A stretch of DNA of 64,000 bases, taken from the NCBI RefSeq assembly GCF_021533835.1, contig NZ_JAKFYQ010000001.1, forward strand, positions 129,001-193,000. The letters are read 5' to 3'. The notes under the pieces are model-generated. The model was not told the DNA's origin. It searched no databases and saw only the letters and a program-made list of their open reading frames with translations. The position numbers were made by a program, and so were the translations under genes. Shown here piece after piece: positions 48,440 through 56,942 of this stretch; position 1 is the first letter of the stretch; every line of letters begins with the position of its first letter. Source of the DNA: Synechococcus sp. Nb3U1. GTDB taxonomy: Bacteria; Cyanobacteriota; Cyanobacteriia; Thermostichales; Thermostichaceae.

Positions 48440-48602
48440 CTGAACCTGACTTCAATTGAGCTACCGGAAAACGGGTTTTTCGATAACACTCTGCGGCAAC
48501 CGATCTGTGGCGGTATGGCCAGAAAATCTGGACAGTACCGCTGTAGCGAACTAGCCTAGAGGCAATTCTTCTCGTCCCAAGCTGTTTCATGTGGTGGGAT
48601 CC

Positions 48603-49733
48603 ATGCTCAGACCCAGTTTTCTGTTCTCCGGATCGGCCCTGTTGGGGATGTTGTCGCTGTTGCTGATGGGTGGTGAGTGTAGCTGGGTGGCATGGCGGCA
48701 ACGCTCGCTGACGCAGGTTCCTTTACAAGCTTTAGCAGAATCGGCTGGCCCGTCCGATGGGGCCTTTTGGCTCTTTGAAGATGAGCCGGATCCCACACCA
48801 CTGTTGACTCACCAAGCCCAACTACAGGAACGGGTGCAAGAGCTGGAACAACGCTCCCAATCGCACCAACAGCAAGCCCATCAATTACTTTCTCATCCAC
48901 GCCGCGGGATCCCTCACCAAACGCCCATTGCCGCCCGCTCCAACCCAACCCTTACCTCATCGGCACGGCCTCGCCGTCAGGATCCCACCCTTTCTCAAGC
49001 CGCTTCTCAACCGGCTGCCCCCAATTACCTGGCGCGGCTAACCCGCCAGATTGAGCAGGAACCGGGAAATGCCCGGCTTTATCTGCAACGAGCGCAACAC
49101 TTCTGGCATCAATCCCAGGAGGATCCCTTTGCTGTGCCTCAACCGGAGCAGGCTTCTGCCATCGCCCATTTGATGCGCTCTGCTCTACGGGATCTAAACA
49201 TTGCGATTGCCTTGGATCCTTATCTCAGTGAAGCCTATCTGCTCAAGGCCAAAATTCAATACGAGCGCTTGCGGGAACCCGAGCAAGCCCTGGTGACACT
49301 GTCCCCTCTGGATCGCTTCGCCTATCGCAACCCGCAACTGCACCTGATGCGCTCCCGCATTTGGGCTGAACAAGGGCATTTGGAATCCGCCTTTGATGTC
49401 TCTCACCTGGCCATTGAGCTGGCACAACAAAGCCAGAACAAAGCGGATCTGTTTGAGGCCTACGTCCATCGGGGCTTGATGTGGGGTAGCGTTTGTGATT
49501 TGAGCTTAGCCATGCAGGACTTTAGCCGAGCCATCGATCTGCTGCCCCATCGCGGGGATCCCTATTACTATCGCGGGATTGCGGGGGCCTATTTGGGCTC
49601 TGAGCCTCGGTGCGCGGCGGCGGATCTGGGCAGTGCTTTGATGTTGTGGCGGGCTTCGGGCACGGGATCCCCAGCGCGGCTGGAACACGCAGAAGCGGTC
49701 AGGATGGAACTTTTGCAGCAGCTGCGTCAATAA
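48603..49733 (+). CDS. Membrane-anchored TPR protein
   Basis: A 376-residue protein. It has an N-terminal hydrophobic anchor (FLFSGSALLGMLSLLLMGG), a Gln-rich coiled coil (LQERVQELEQRSQSHQQQ), a Pro/Ser-rich linker and four or five TPR-like repeats (ALRDLNIAIALDPYLSEAY, MQDFSRAIDLLPHRGDPYYYRG). It is likely exported or anchored to face the periplasm. No enzymatic motif is visible and the function is unknown. An upstream in-frame GTG at 48591 is possible, but ATG 48603 starts directly before the anchor. Confidence 0.75.
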   Translation: MLRPSFLFSGSALLGMLSLLLMGGECSWVAWRQRSLTQVPLQALAESAGPSDGAFWLFEDEPDPTPLLTHQAQLQERVQELEQRSQSHQQQAHQLLSHPRRGIPHQTPIAARSNPTLTSSARPRRQDPTLSQAASQPAAPNYLARLTRQIEQEPGNARLYLQRAQHFWHQSQEDPFAVPQPEQASAIAHLMRSALRDLNIAIALDPYLSEAYLLKAKIQYERLREPEQALVTLSPLDRFAYRNPQLHLMRSRIWAEQGHLESAFDVSHLAIELAQQSQNKADLFEAYVHRGLMWGSVCDLSLAMQDFSRAIDLLPHRGDPYYYRGIAGAYLGSEPRCAAADLGSALMLWRASGTGSPARLEHAEAVRMELLQQLRQ

Positions 49734-49946
49734 CTTGCCCAGTGTTTTGGGGTCTGGTTTCGAGAACATTCGGCAGGTACAGAAACAGGTATAGAAGAGG
49801 GATGGAAGACTGAGCGGTCCTCTGAGGGGTCTCTACTCCGAATGGGGGATCTTGACTTGCTGGGGGCAATTGGCAAGTCGACCCGTACAAAGCCAGGATG
49901 TTATGAGTGCCTACTACTGCAGCAGGATTCTTCAGAGCCAAGCGGA

Positions 49947-51194
49947 ATGATGAGCCGACGACAATTGACGATCTCTGTGTCTTCAGTGGCCCTAGTGGTG
50001 GCGACGGGGATGCTGCTTCTGTTGTTGTGGCAACTGCGAAGCCTGGTGCTGACAGTGATGATCGCAGTGGTGGTGGCCGCGGCGCTGGCTCCCCTGGTGG
50101 ATATGGCGGAGCGGATGCGGATCCCTCGCTGGCTAGCGGTGGTGGTAGTGTATCTGAGCCTGATTGCCGGGATCACAGGGTTGGCTCTGTTGATCGGCCC
50201 GACGGTAGTGACCCAGACCGAACGGTTGCTGGTGAAATTGCCCTCTTATCTAGAGCGGTTGCAGTTGCTGGTGGATACCTGGATTACGGATCTGGCAGGG
50301 GTGGATCCGGCGGTGATCGACTATTTGAATCAGGTACTCAACCCACAATCCATCACAGCGTGGGCGATTCGCTCTGGGCAACAGTTGTTGGTGCAATCCT
50401 ATGACTTCACGCGGGGCTTACTGGGGGCGTTGCTGACCACCTTGCTGACGATTTTTATCTCTGGCTACATGTTGGTGAGCGGTTCTGGCCTGATTCAGGG
50501 TTTGGTGGAGCTGTTTCCGTACCCTTGGAATGAGCGGTTGGCCCAACAGGTGCACCCGATGGCCCAGCGGATGGGGGGCTATATCCAGGGTCGCGTGCTG
50601 GTTTCCGCCATTTTGGGGGTGATGATCACCGTCTCGTTGCGCTTTTTGGGCCTGTCGGAGTTTGCTATCGCCTTGGGGGTAATTGCCGGATTTACCAACC
50701 TCATCCCCTTCATTGGGCCAGTGCTGGGATCCCTGCCTGCTCTGGTGGTGGCGATTGTGCAAGGAGGCTGGACCTTCTTGTGGGTGCTGATCCTCTATGT
50801 AGCCATCCAAAACCTGGAAACCTACGTATTGGATCCCCTGTTGGTGGGATCCTCTGTGCGGGTGAAACCCCTGTACCAGTTGTTGGCGGTGTTAGGGGGT
50901 ACGCAGTTATTGGGTATCATCGGGGCGGTGATTGTTCCTCCTTGGGTGGCGGGTGCGGCAGTGCTGCTAGAAAATCTCTACCTGAAGCCTAAGCAGGAGG
51001 CAGAAACCCAAGCGAAATTGCATCCGGATCCCTCCCATCCGTATGCCTCTGCCCCGCCAGCCTCAGCCGGTAATGGTCATCTGGTCTCGGAACAGGATGT
51101 CCAAGGAGCTGGATTTGAAGAGATCCCTGCAGTCAGTCCTGGTTCTCAGGAGTCTGAGGAAGCTGATCTACCCCTTTCGGGGCGCAAAGGCTGA
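49947..51194 (+). CDS. AI-2E (PerM/TqsA)-family membrane protein
   Basis: A 415-residue protein with about eight hydrophobic helices. The conserved block FTNLIPFIGPVLGSLPA and the later LETYVLDPLLVGSSVRVKP are family signatures. Members include TqsA (autoinducer-2 export) and sodium/proton antiporters, so the substrate is unknown. The polar C-terminal ~60 residues are Glu-rich and poorly conserved in character. I chose ATG 49947; the frame opens further upstream without family similarity. cobQ begins on the base after its stop codon. Confidence 0.88.
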   Translation: MMSRRQLTISVSSVALVVATGMLLLLLWQLRSLVLTVMIAVVVAAALAPLVDMAERMRIPRWLAVVVVYLSLIAGITGLALLIGPTVVTQTERLLVKLPSYLERLQLLVDTWITDLAGVDPAVIDYLNQVLNPQSITAWAIRSGQQLLVQSYDFTRGLLGALLTTLLTIFISGYMLVSGSGLIQGLVELFPYPWNERLAQQVHPMAQRMGGYIQGRVLVSAILGVMITVSLRFLGLSEFAIALGVIAGFTNLIPFIGPVLGSLPALVVAIVQGGWTFLWVLILYVAIQNLETYVLDPLLVGSSVRVKPLYQLLAVLGGTQLLGIIGAVIVPPWVAGAAVLLENLYLKPKQEAETQAKLHPDPSHPYASAPPASAGNGHLVSEQDVQGAGFEEIPAVSPGSQESEEADLPLSGRKG

Positions 51195-52745
51195 ATGAAT
51201 GTGTGTGAGGGATCCTTGGTGGCCCATCCACATCAGCAGGCCCTAGGCCAGTCCTTAATGGTGGTAGGAACTTCCTCCCATGTGGGCAAGACACTGCTGG
51301 TGACGGCTCTGTGCCGCATTCTCAAAAGAGCGGGGAAAAGGGTTGCCCCCTTCAAGGCTCAAAATATGTCTCTCAATGCCTACGTGACTGCCGAGGGCAA
51401 AGAGATCGCCTACGCGCAGGCCCTGCAAGCCTGGGCATCTGGGATCCCGCCTGCGGTGGAAATGAACCCGATCCTCCTCAAACCACAGGGGAACCTCACT
51501 TCCCAAGTGATCTTGAATGGGGTAGCAACAGGCACCTACCGAGCCGGAGAATATTACGAACGCTGGTTTGAACCCGGCTGGCAAGCTGTGACCGCAGCCC
51601 TGGCCCACCTACAACACTATTACGACTGGATTATCTGTGAGGGAGCAGGTAGTCCGGCAGAAGTCAACCTCAAACATCGGGATCTGGTGAACATGCGAGT
51701 CGCCTTGCATCTGGGATCCCCCACTTGGTTGGTAGCAGATATCGACCGCGGCGGGGCCTTAGCCCATGTGGTGGGTACACTCCAACTGCTGGAGCCAAAA
51801 GAACGCGCTTTGATCCGGGGCATTGTGATCAACAAATTTCGGGGTTCCCGAGAACTCTTGCAGCCGGGGCTGGATTGGCTAGAAAACTACACAGGGATCC
51901 CTGTGGTTGGGGTCTTACCTTGGCTAGATTTGGCTCTGCCCCAGGAAGATTCCCTGGGGATCGAAGCCATGAGTCGGGCCCAGCCACAACTCTTAGAAGA
52001 TCGGCGAGAAAGTGTCAGTCAGAGGGCTTTGAGCGGATCCCAGTTGGAGATCGCCGTGATTCGTTTGCCCAAGATCGCCAATTTCTCGGATTTTGACCCT
52101 CTAGTGGCGGAGCCAAGTGTTCGTCTGCGTTGGGTGCACCCCGGTGAGGCATTGGGATCCCCGGATGTCGTCATTCTACCCGGCAGCAAAACCACCCTTG
52201 CAGATCTATTCACCCTCGCAAAGACAGGCTTGGCCGACCAACTGCGTCAGTACTCCGGGCAGATTGTCGGCATTTGCGGCGGTCTACAGATGTTGGGGGA
52301 AAAGATCACGGATCCCGAGGGAATAGAAGGAGTTGCGGGTACCTATCCTGGGCTGGGGTTTCTCCCCCTGACAACGATCCTCGAACCCATCAAAGTTACA
52401 CAGCAGATCCAGACCCATATTCAATGGCCTACCCAGGCTCCCATCCTGGGTTACGAAATTCACCAGGGATCCACTCAGGCACATCCTGCTGGCTGTCTAT
52501 CTCTGTTCGAGCGAGAGAACTTAGGTTGGCGGGATCCGTCCGGTCGGGTTTGGGGCAGCTACCTACACGGCCTCTTCGACAACCACCTTTGGCGACGGCA
52601 ATGGCTCAACCAACTCAGACGACAAAAAAATTGGGATCCCTTGCCAGAACTGGAAGGCCATTACTCTCAGCAACGGGAGCAACTGCTAGAACACTTGGCG
52701 GATCTGTGGCAACCCCATCTGGAGTTGAGCCTGTTTTCGGGGTGA
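51195..52745 (+). CDS. cobQ: Cobyric acid synthase
   Basis: A 516-residue glutamine-dependent amidotransferase that amidates adenosyl-cobyrinic acid a,c-diamide at four carboxylates in cobalamin synthesis. The N-terminal P-loop-type domain has LMVVGTSSHVGKT and FKAQNMSLNAYVT; ICEGAGSPAEVNL is the DTBS-like active region. The C-terminal glutaminase domain has VVILPGSKTTLADL and GICGGLQMLG with the nucleophile Cys, and GYEIHQGST. The start ATG directly follows the upstream stop, suggesting coupled translation with the AI-2E-family gene, although no functional link is known. Confidence 0.95.
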   Translation: MNVCEGSLVAHPHQQALGQSLMVVGTSSHVGKTLLVTALCRILKRAGKRVAPFKAQNMSLNAYVTAEGKEIAYAQALQAWASGIPPAVEMNPILLKPQGNLTSQVILNGVATGTYRAGEYYERWFEPGWQAVTAALAHLQHYYDWIICEGAGSPAEVNLKHRDLVNMRVALHLGSPTWLVADIDRGGALAHVVGTLQLLEPKERALIRGIVINKFRGSRELLQPGLDWLENYTGIPVVGVLPWLDLALPQEDSLGIEAMSRAQPQLLEDRRESVSQRALSGSQLEIAVIRLPKIANFSDFDPLVAEPSVRLRWVHPGEALGSPDVVILPGSKTTLADLFTLAKTGLADQLRQYSGQIVGICGGLQMLGEKITDPEGIEGVAGTYPGLGFLPLTTILEPIKVTQQIQTHIQWPTQAPILGYEIHQGSTQAHPAGCLSLFERENLGWRDPSGRVWGSYLHGLFDNHLWRRQWLNQLRRQKNWDPLPELEGHYSQQREQLLEHLADLWQPHLELSLFSG

Positions 52746-53112
52746 ATGCCGCAAACAGAGGGTTGACCCTAGCTTTCGCGATCTGAAAAAACTTACGGGA
52801 GCAGAAAACCTTGTTCATCGAAGACTGCAATGCATCAACCCGGAAAACATGATTTAATAATCTTAACAAAACTTAAATAAGAGTCTAAAGGATTACTATG
52901 TTTCCATAAAGAGCAGCTAATACTGTGAAGTTTGCGGCGAGAAAATTGGCATTACTACTGTTTTTCGCGGAGTGGCACAGACCTTGTTGATACTTCTGAC
53001 TGGAATTGGCAGTAGTCATTATTACTGGTTTGTCTCCATCCCAGAGGTTTTCAGAGCCAACGTCATGAATAATGCTTAGAATAAAACTGAACGGTAAAAA
53101 TTGCATTTGTTT

Positions 53113-53322
53113 ATGGAGAAAGTAATATCTTTGGCTATCACCCTGAAAGAAAGTGTCTGTAGCCAACTCAGTCAGTGGGCCAAAGAGCAGGGGCTTGTTC
53201 TTTCTTCTGAAGAGCCAATTGCGCAGGAGGCTCTTGCTACTGTTGTCAGTCATCTGATCCAACAGGTTTTGGCTGAGGATCCCTATCATCGGGGTGATGG
53301 CTTGGGAAAAGCGCCAGCCTGA
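53113..53322 (+). CDS. Small protein of unknown function, first of a pair
   Basis: A 69-residue protein (MEKVISLAITLKESVCSQL...), predicted to be short helices, with a weak resemblance to ribbon-helix-helix DNA-binding proteins that I would not rely on. The next frame starts 2 nt after the stop, so the two are probably cotranslated. The ATG at 53113 has no clear ribosome site; TTG 53101 is an alternative start. The 367-bp AT-rich gap before it shows no gene. Confidence 0.5.
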   Translation: MEKVISLAITLKESVCSQLSQWAKEQGLVLSSEEPIAQEALATVVSHLIQQVLAEDPYHRGDGLGKAPA

Positions 53323-53324
53323 GT

Positions 53325-53792
53325 TTGGTTCATGAGCTCGCCATTCTCAGGCAGACCGTCGAAGCACTCAATCAGCGTGTAGCTCAACTTGAAGAGGCAG
53401 CCTTGTGTTCGTCCCAACCAGCTACCTCATCTGCTCTCATTTCCCCCCCGAGAGAAAAGTTCCCTTGCAAGCAAAGTTCCCCTCGCAACTCGGGTTCTGA
53501 GGGTACAGAGGCAGTTCTTTCTGATCTGTCTGAAAAGTGGCTGAGTACAGCCGATGCTTTTCGGGCGCTGGGAGGGGATCCTGAAGACCCCAACTCGACC
53601 ATTTCCAGCCTGGATGGCACTCGGTCAGTTAGGTTCAACACCTTTCGCCTGTGGCAGTCTTCCGAGTCCTATGAGGCATTTGGGTTAGAACTCAACCGCC
53701 GTCGCCGTCTTAGCAAAAAGCCCTGCCTGCGTTTCTTGCCTCAAGAGATATCTACAGTCCATGCAGCTGGAGCTGACGGAGAATCCGCCTAG
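53325..53792 (+). CDS. Coiled-coil protein of unknown function, second of a pair
   Basis: A 155-residue frame with a TTG start directly after the preceding gene. A short coiled coil (LAILRQTVEALNQRVAQLEEA) is followed by a Ser/Pro-rich linker and a C-terminal block STADAFRALGGDP ... VRFNTFRLW ... RRRRLSKKPCLRFLP. The basic C-terminus may bind nucleic acid. I do not recognise it. The TTG start and tight spacing suggest it may be a partner of the upstream small protein, or both may be decaying parts of a plasmid-like module. Confidence 0.5.
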   Translation: MVHELAILRQTVEALNQRVAQLEEAALCSSQPATSSALISPPREKFPCKQSSPRNSGSEGTEAVLSDLSEKWLSTADAFRALGGDPEDPNSTISSLDGTRSVRFNTFRLWQSSESYEAFGLELNRRRRLSKKPCLRFLPQEISTVHAAGADGESA

Positions 53793-53808
53793 CCTTGCAC
53801 CATCCCTC

Positions 53809-55830
53809 TCAAGCAGTTTTACGGGAGCGTCGCTTCTGCTTCCGAGGAGGAGGGGGAGAGGGCTGAACAAAAAGGTGCCGCACCAGATCACTGGGTAGGG
53901 GCTGATGAAAAAGGTAACCTTGGGCAAATTTGCAGCCTAATTCCTTAAGGCAAGCATATTGCTCCGAGGTTTCCACCCCTTCTGCAATCACCTGTAGATT
54001 TAAATCGTGAGCAAGGTTAATAATGGCTTGAATCAGCTCCTGACTTTGTTGGTCACCGTTCAGCTCCTGAATGAAGAAAGGATCTATCTTAAGAGCAGAA
54101 ATGGGGAGTTGGTTGAGCTGATGTAAGGAGCAAAAGCCAGAGCCAAAGTTATCAACATTAAAGGTTATTTGCTTGGATTTAAGCTTCGCCAGTCTAAGTT
54201 GTGTCATTTTGCTAAACATCATCATCGTATCTTCGGTGATCTCCAACATCAGTTGGTTAGCGGGGAAATGCATCATGTCTAAAATTGAGGTTAGTCGTTG
54301 GACGAAATCCTCCTGTTCCAGTTGTAGAGGAGACAAATTCACGCACAGCGACAAGGGAGAGGAGGGCATGAAAACATCCTGCCACTGCAACACCTTTTGA
54401 CAAGCTGTTTCCAGAACCCACCAGCCAATCTCTAAAGCCAAGCCAGAATGTTCGGCAATTCGCCAGAACTGACGGGGAGAAAGAAGACCCAGTCGTGGAT
54501 GTTCCCATCTCAGCAGGGCTTCAAAGCCAATCAGCTTCTCTGAATCTAGTGAGAGAATGCCGTGGTAATACACCTTTAATTCTTGTCGATGGATTGCCTC
54601 TCTAAGCTCCAGAACTTCGTCATCCTCTAATTCAGGAGGATTGATGAATTCAATTTTTGTAGAATTCTGCTTCTGCTTTAGGGGCATTTGTTCTACTAGC
54701 GAGAGATTATTATCAGAACCTGGGGAGCTGTGGCGCACACCATTAGGCGACGGAGAAGATGAATTAGAAAATAGCTCTTCCTCGGAACTCACTATCGGCA
54801 TTTCATTCAAGGGAACGGCAACTTCAAGTACCGTAACGTGCCCTCTGAGAACTGATTTTTCCGAAGAATCTCGATAGGCGGTCAAGTATTCTTGCACCAA
54901 AATGGCTTGCCCGGTCGAGCTGACCAGTCGATATCGCAAAGACTCACTTCGGTAATCAGTCGCTTCTAGATTTCTCTGGCCTTTCAGAACACCCAGCCTG
55001 GCTTGATGCACCCTTTGCCGATCTTCGGGATGAACAGCTTCATTCCAAAAAAGATGACTGGTCAAGTAGTGCTGCATAGGGTACCCCAGCAGAGACTCTA
55101 TGGATTCACTGATACTGTTCAGCATCAGAGTTCGCCCATCTGCTTCCCATAGGATCCCTGGCAAGCTATTGAGCAGCTGGCCGTAGCTCTCTTGTAGCCT
55201 TTGCAGCTGAGTCTCACAGCGATGTCGCTGGATACCGACGCTAGCCAATTGAATGATCTCTTCGATCAGTTGCCAATTTTCTGAGTCGGGAGCCTCCTTG
55301 GAACTGCTGAACAAAGCCAAAAGCCCAACGACAGCCCCATCCTCATCCAAAGCAAAGATTGGAAAAACCCAGCAAGTAGATAATCCTGAGGAGATGGCCC
55401 AGTCCCAATGGCTCCAGGTCTGTTCTCCCTGTGGGATGTCCATTTGGATGATCGGTTCACCGTTCCTGTAGACAGTCCAGAAAATGTTGTTACAGGACAC
55501 CTGAAGAGATTGGCGAAGTGCACGCTGGTAACTAGGGGGCAGATGTGGCGAGGGAATAGGATTTAGCGTTCCCCCCTCGCTTCCATTCTCATCTTCCAGG
55601 ATCAACGCTCCCAAGACAGAAGGGATCCGGGTTTGGAGGACTTGGAGCAGGCTGTTGCTGAACTCCAGCAAAGGGATCCCTAGCGCGACCATGGCAGAAA
55701 GCTGGTCTAGCTCGTATAGGCTAGAGGACACCTCTTGGGCAACTTCTTGTGAGGAAGTAGAAAGGCCAGGGAGTACCTCTACTGTTGCTAGAAGCTTGAG
55801 AGGGGCTTTGGTTTGCTTAGGAGAGCGCAT
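53809..55830 (-). CDS. GAF-PAS-EAL domain protein with altered EAL catalytic residues
   Basis: A 673-residue cyclic-di-GMP signalling protein. Residues ~50-205 look like a GAF domain, ~215-345 a PAS domain with PAC (GILWEADGRTLML, VHPEDRQRVHQ), and ~410-655 an EAL domain. The EAL motif is present as FEALLRWEHP, with LEITED, ALKIDPFF, EGVET and QGYLFHQPLP. The DDFGTG loop reads DNFGSG, so the second Asp is Asn, and the YQPI position reads YYHGI. These changes predict weak or absent phosphodiesterase activity; it may bind c-di-GMP as a sensor. There is no GGDEF domain. The C-terminus is very basic. Confidence 0.87.
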   Translation of the reverse strand: MRSPKQTKAPLKLLATVEVLPGLSTSSQEVAQEVSSSLYELDQLSAMVALGIPLLEFSNSLLQVLQTRIPSVLGALILEDENGSEGGTLNPIPSPHLPPSYQRALRQSLQVSCNNIFWTVYRNGEPIIQMDIPQGEQTWSHWDWAISSGLSTCWVFPIFALDEDGAVVGLLALFSSSKEAPDSENWQLIEEIIQLASVGIQRHRCETQLQRLQESYGQLLNSLPGILWEADGRTLMLNSISESIESLLGYPMQHYLTSHLFWNEAVHPEDRQRVHQARLGVLKGQRNLEATDYRSESLRYRLVSSTGQAILVQEYLTAYRDSSEKSVLRGHVTVLEVAVPLNEMPIVSSEEELFSNSSSPSPNGVRHSSPGSDNNLSLVEQMPLKQKQNSTKIEFINPPELEDDEVLELREAIHRQELKVYYHGILSLDSEKLIGFEALLRWEHPRLGLLSPRQFWRIAEHSGLALEIGWWVLETACQKVLQWQDVFMPSSPLSLCVNLSPLQLEQEDFVQRLTSILDMMHFPANQLMLEITEDTMMMFSKMTQLRLAKLKSKQITFNVDNFGSGFCSLHQLNQLPISALKIDPFFIQELNGDQQSQELIQAIINLAHDLNLQVIAEGVETSEQYACLKELGCKFAQGYLFHQPLPSDLVRHLFVQPSPPPPRKQKRRSRKTA

Positions 55831-56447
55831 AAATTCTCAAGAGCATGAATACTTAGAGAAGAGAGAACAGAAAAACAGGTGGCTCCAGCCTAGACATGAA
55901 CTTAAAACCTCAACTGTGTGCGAAGGCGACTCAGAACCTAACAGAGGTAAGCCTCGTCAGTAAATCAGTAGGCCACAATTCATCCCTCAACAACAGTCCG
56001 AGAAGAGCAATATCCCAGTTCAAGCTAGCTCAGTAAAAATACGGACAAGTTAAATGTGTAAGGCTTGCTACTTTTTGCATCTGTATTCAAGTTTAGTGGG
56101 AACAGCAACAGCCCATTCATTAAACATCTGTATTGCCACGTAATCTGACGGTACAGCTAGTATCTTAACAATAAATTTAGACAATTCTAAAGAAATAATT
56201 AAGAAAGATGGGACATAATTCTGATTGAGTTATAAAAGGCTCGTCAGCTTGCGTAGGATTACGGGCTAGGTCACTGGTGTCTGCGGTTAAGCGCAACTGG
56301 CTTAGTTGCCCTTCTCCAATTTGGTAAAGTCCGACAGGGCTATGGCGGGTTCAGAGGATTAGACGGGTTGCTTTGACTTTGGCGAATTCAGGGTCGAGCT
56401 TGTGATGGCTTCTTTCGCATCTGTTATGTCTGTGCTGTGGGGTAGAG
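55831..56447 (+). promoter_or_regulatory. 617-bp upstream region of the lasso cluster
   Basis: No gene is evident here. It separates the EAL gene from lasB2, which diverge, so both promoters should be inside. The stretch ~56090-56230 is very AT-rich. A perfect hairpin GCAACT-GGCTT-AGTTGC at 56293-56309 extends to AAG/CTT at 56289-56313. The B1 (RRE) gene expected in lasso clusters is not found here in any frame that I read. Confidence 0.4.
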
Positions 56448-56942
56448 ATGGTTCGTGGGCTTCCTCAACACTTCATTTCTAAGGTTGCCAAGTGGCAATC
56501 TCTCTCTGCAACCGAGCAAGGACTCTTCTTGCAGGCGTTATTTCTTTTGGTAGGGGTTCGTTGTTTGCTCAAGCTACTCCCTTTCCGAATCTGGCGCTCC
56601 TTGCTACTGAAACTGACTACAACTCCGGTCAATCCCCCAGTCAATCCAAACAAAACGAAGGAAAGATGTAAGCAAGTGGAAGTTTCTCAGGTTATCCGGG
56701 CTGTCGAGCAATCAAGCCGGTTCATGCTGGGGGTGAAGTGTCTGGCTAGGGCGTTGACCACAGGAATCCTTCTGCAGCGCTATGGATTTGCTCCGGCACT
56801 GCAATTGGGGGTGAAGTTTGAACCTGCACGTGGATTTGTTGCCCATGCCTGGGTGGTCTGTAGCGGAAACGTGGTGATCGGGAAGTTGGTCGATCTAGAG
56901 CGGTACAACCTTCTGCCCTTACAGGAGGGGATCTTTCTATGA
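56448..56942 (+). CDS. Lasso peptide biosynthesis B2 protein (leader peptidase)
   Basis: A 164-residue protein of the transglutaminase-like B2 family, the cysteine protease that removes the leader from the lasso precursor. The N-terminal ~60 residues (LSATEQGLFLQALFLLVGVRC) are the helical lead-in common to B2. The catalytic core is VKCLARALTTGILLQRYG (C98), GFVAHAWVV (H133), and an Asp in KLVDLERYNLL (D149), giving a complete Cys-His-Asp triad. It lacks an RRE segment. Its stop overlaps the cyclase gene start by 4 nt (ATGA). Confidence 0.9.
   Translation: MVRGLPQHFISKVAKWQSLSATEQGLFLQALFLLVGVRCLLKLLPFRIWRSLLLKLTTTPVNPPVNPNKTKERCKQVEVSQVIRAVEQSSRFMLGVKCLARALTTGILLQRYGFAPALQLGVKFEPARGFVAHAWVVCSGNVVIGKLVDLERYNLLPLQEGIFL

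Noticed and set aside
52885-53289. Minus-strand open frame of 134 codons overlapping the small gene at 53113
   Set aside because: AT-rich, without family resemblance, and it conflicts with the better-placed plus-strand pair.
56200-56440. Minus-strand stretch upstream of lasB2 with two open segments in one frame split by a TGA
   Set aside because: No start codon in a sensible place, no recognised motif, and no RRE-like pattern. Possibly a relic, but unsupported.
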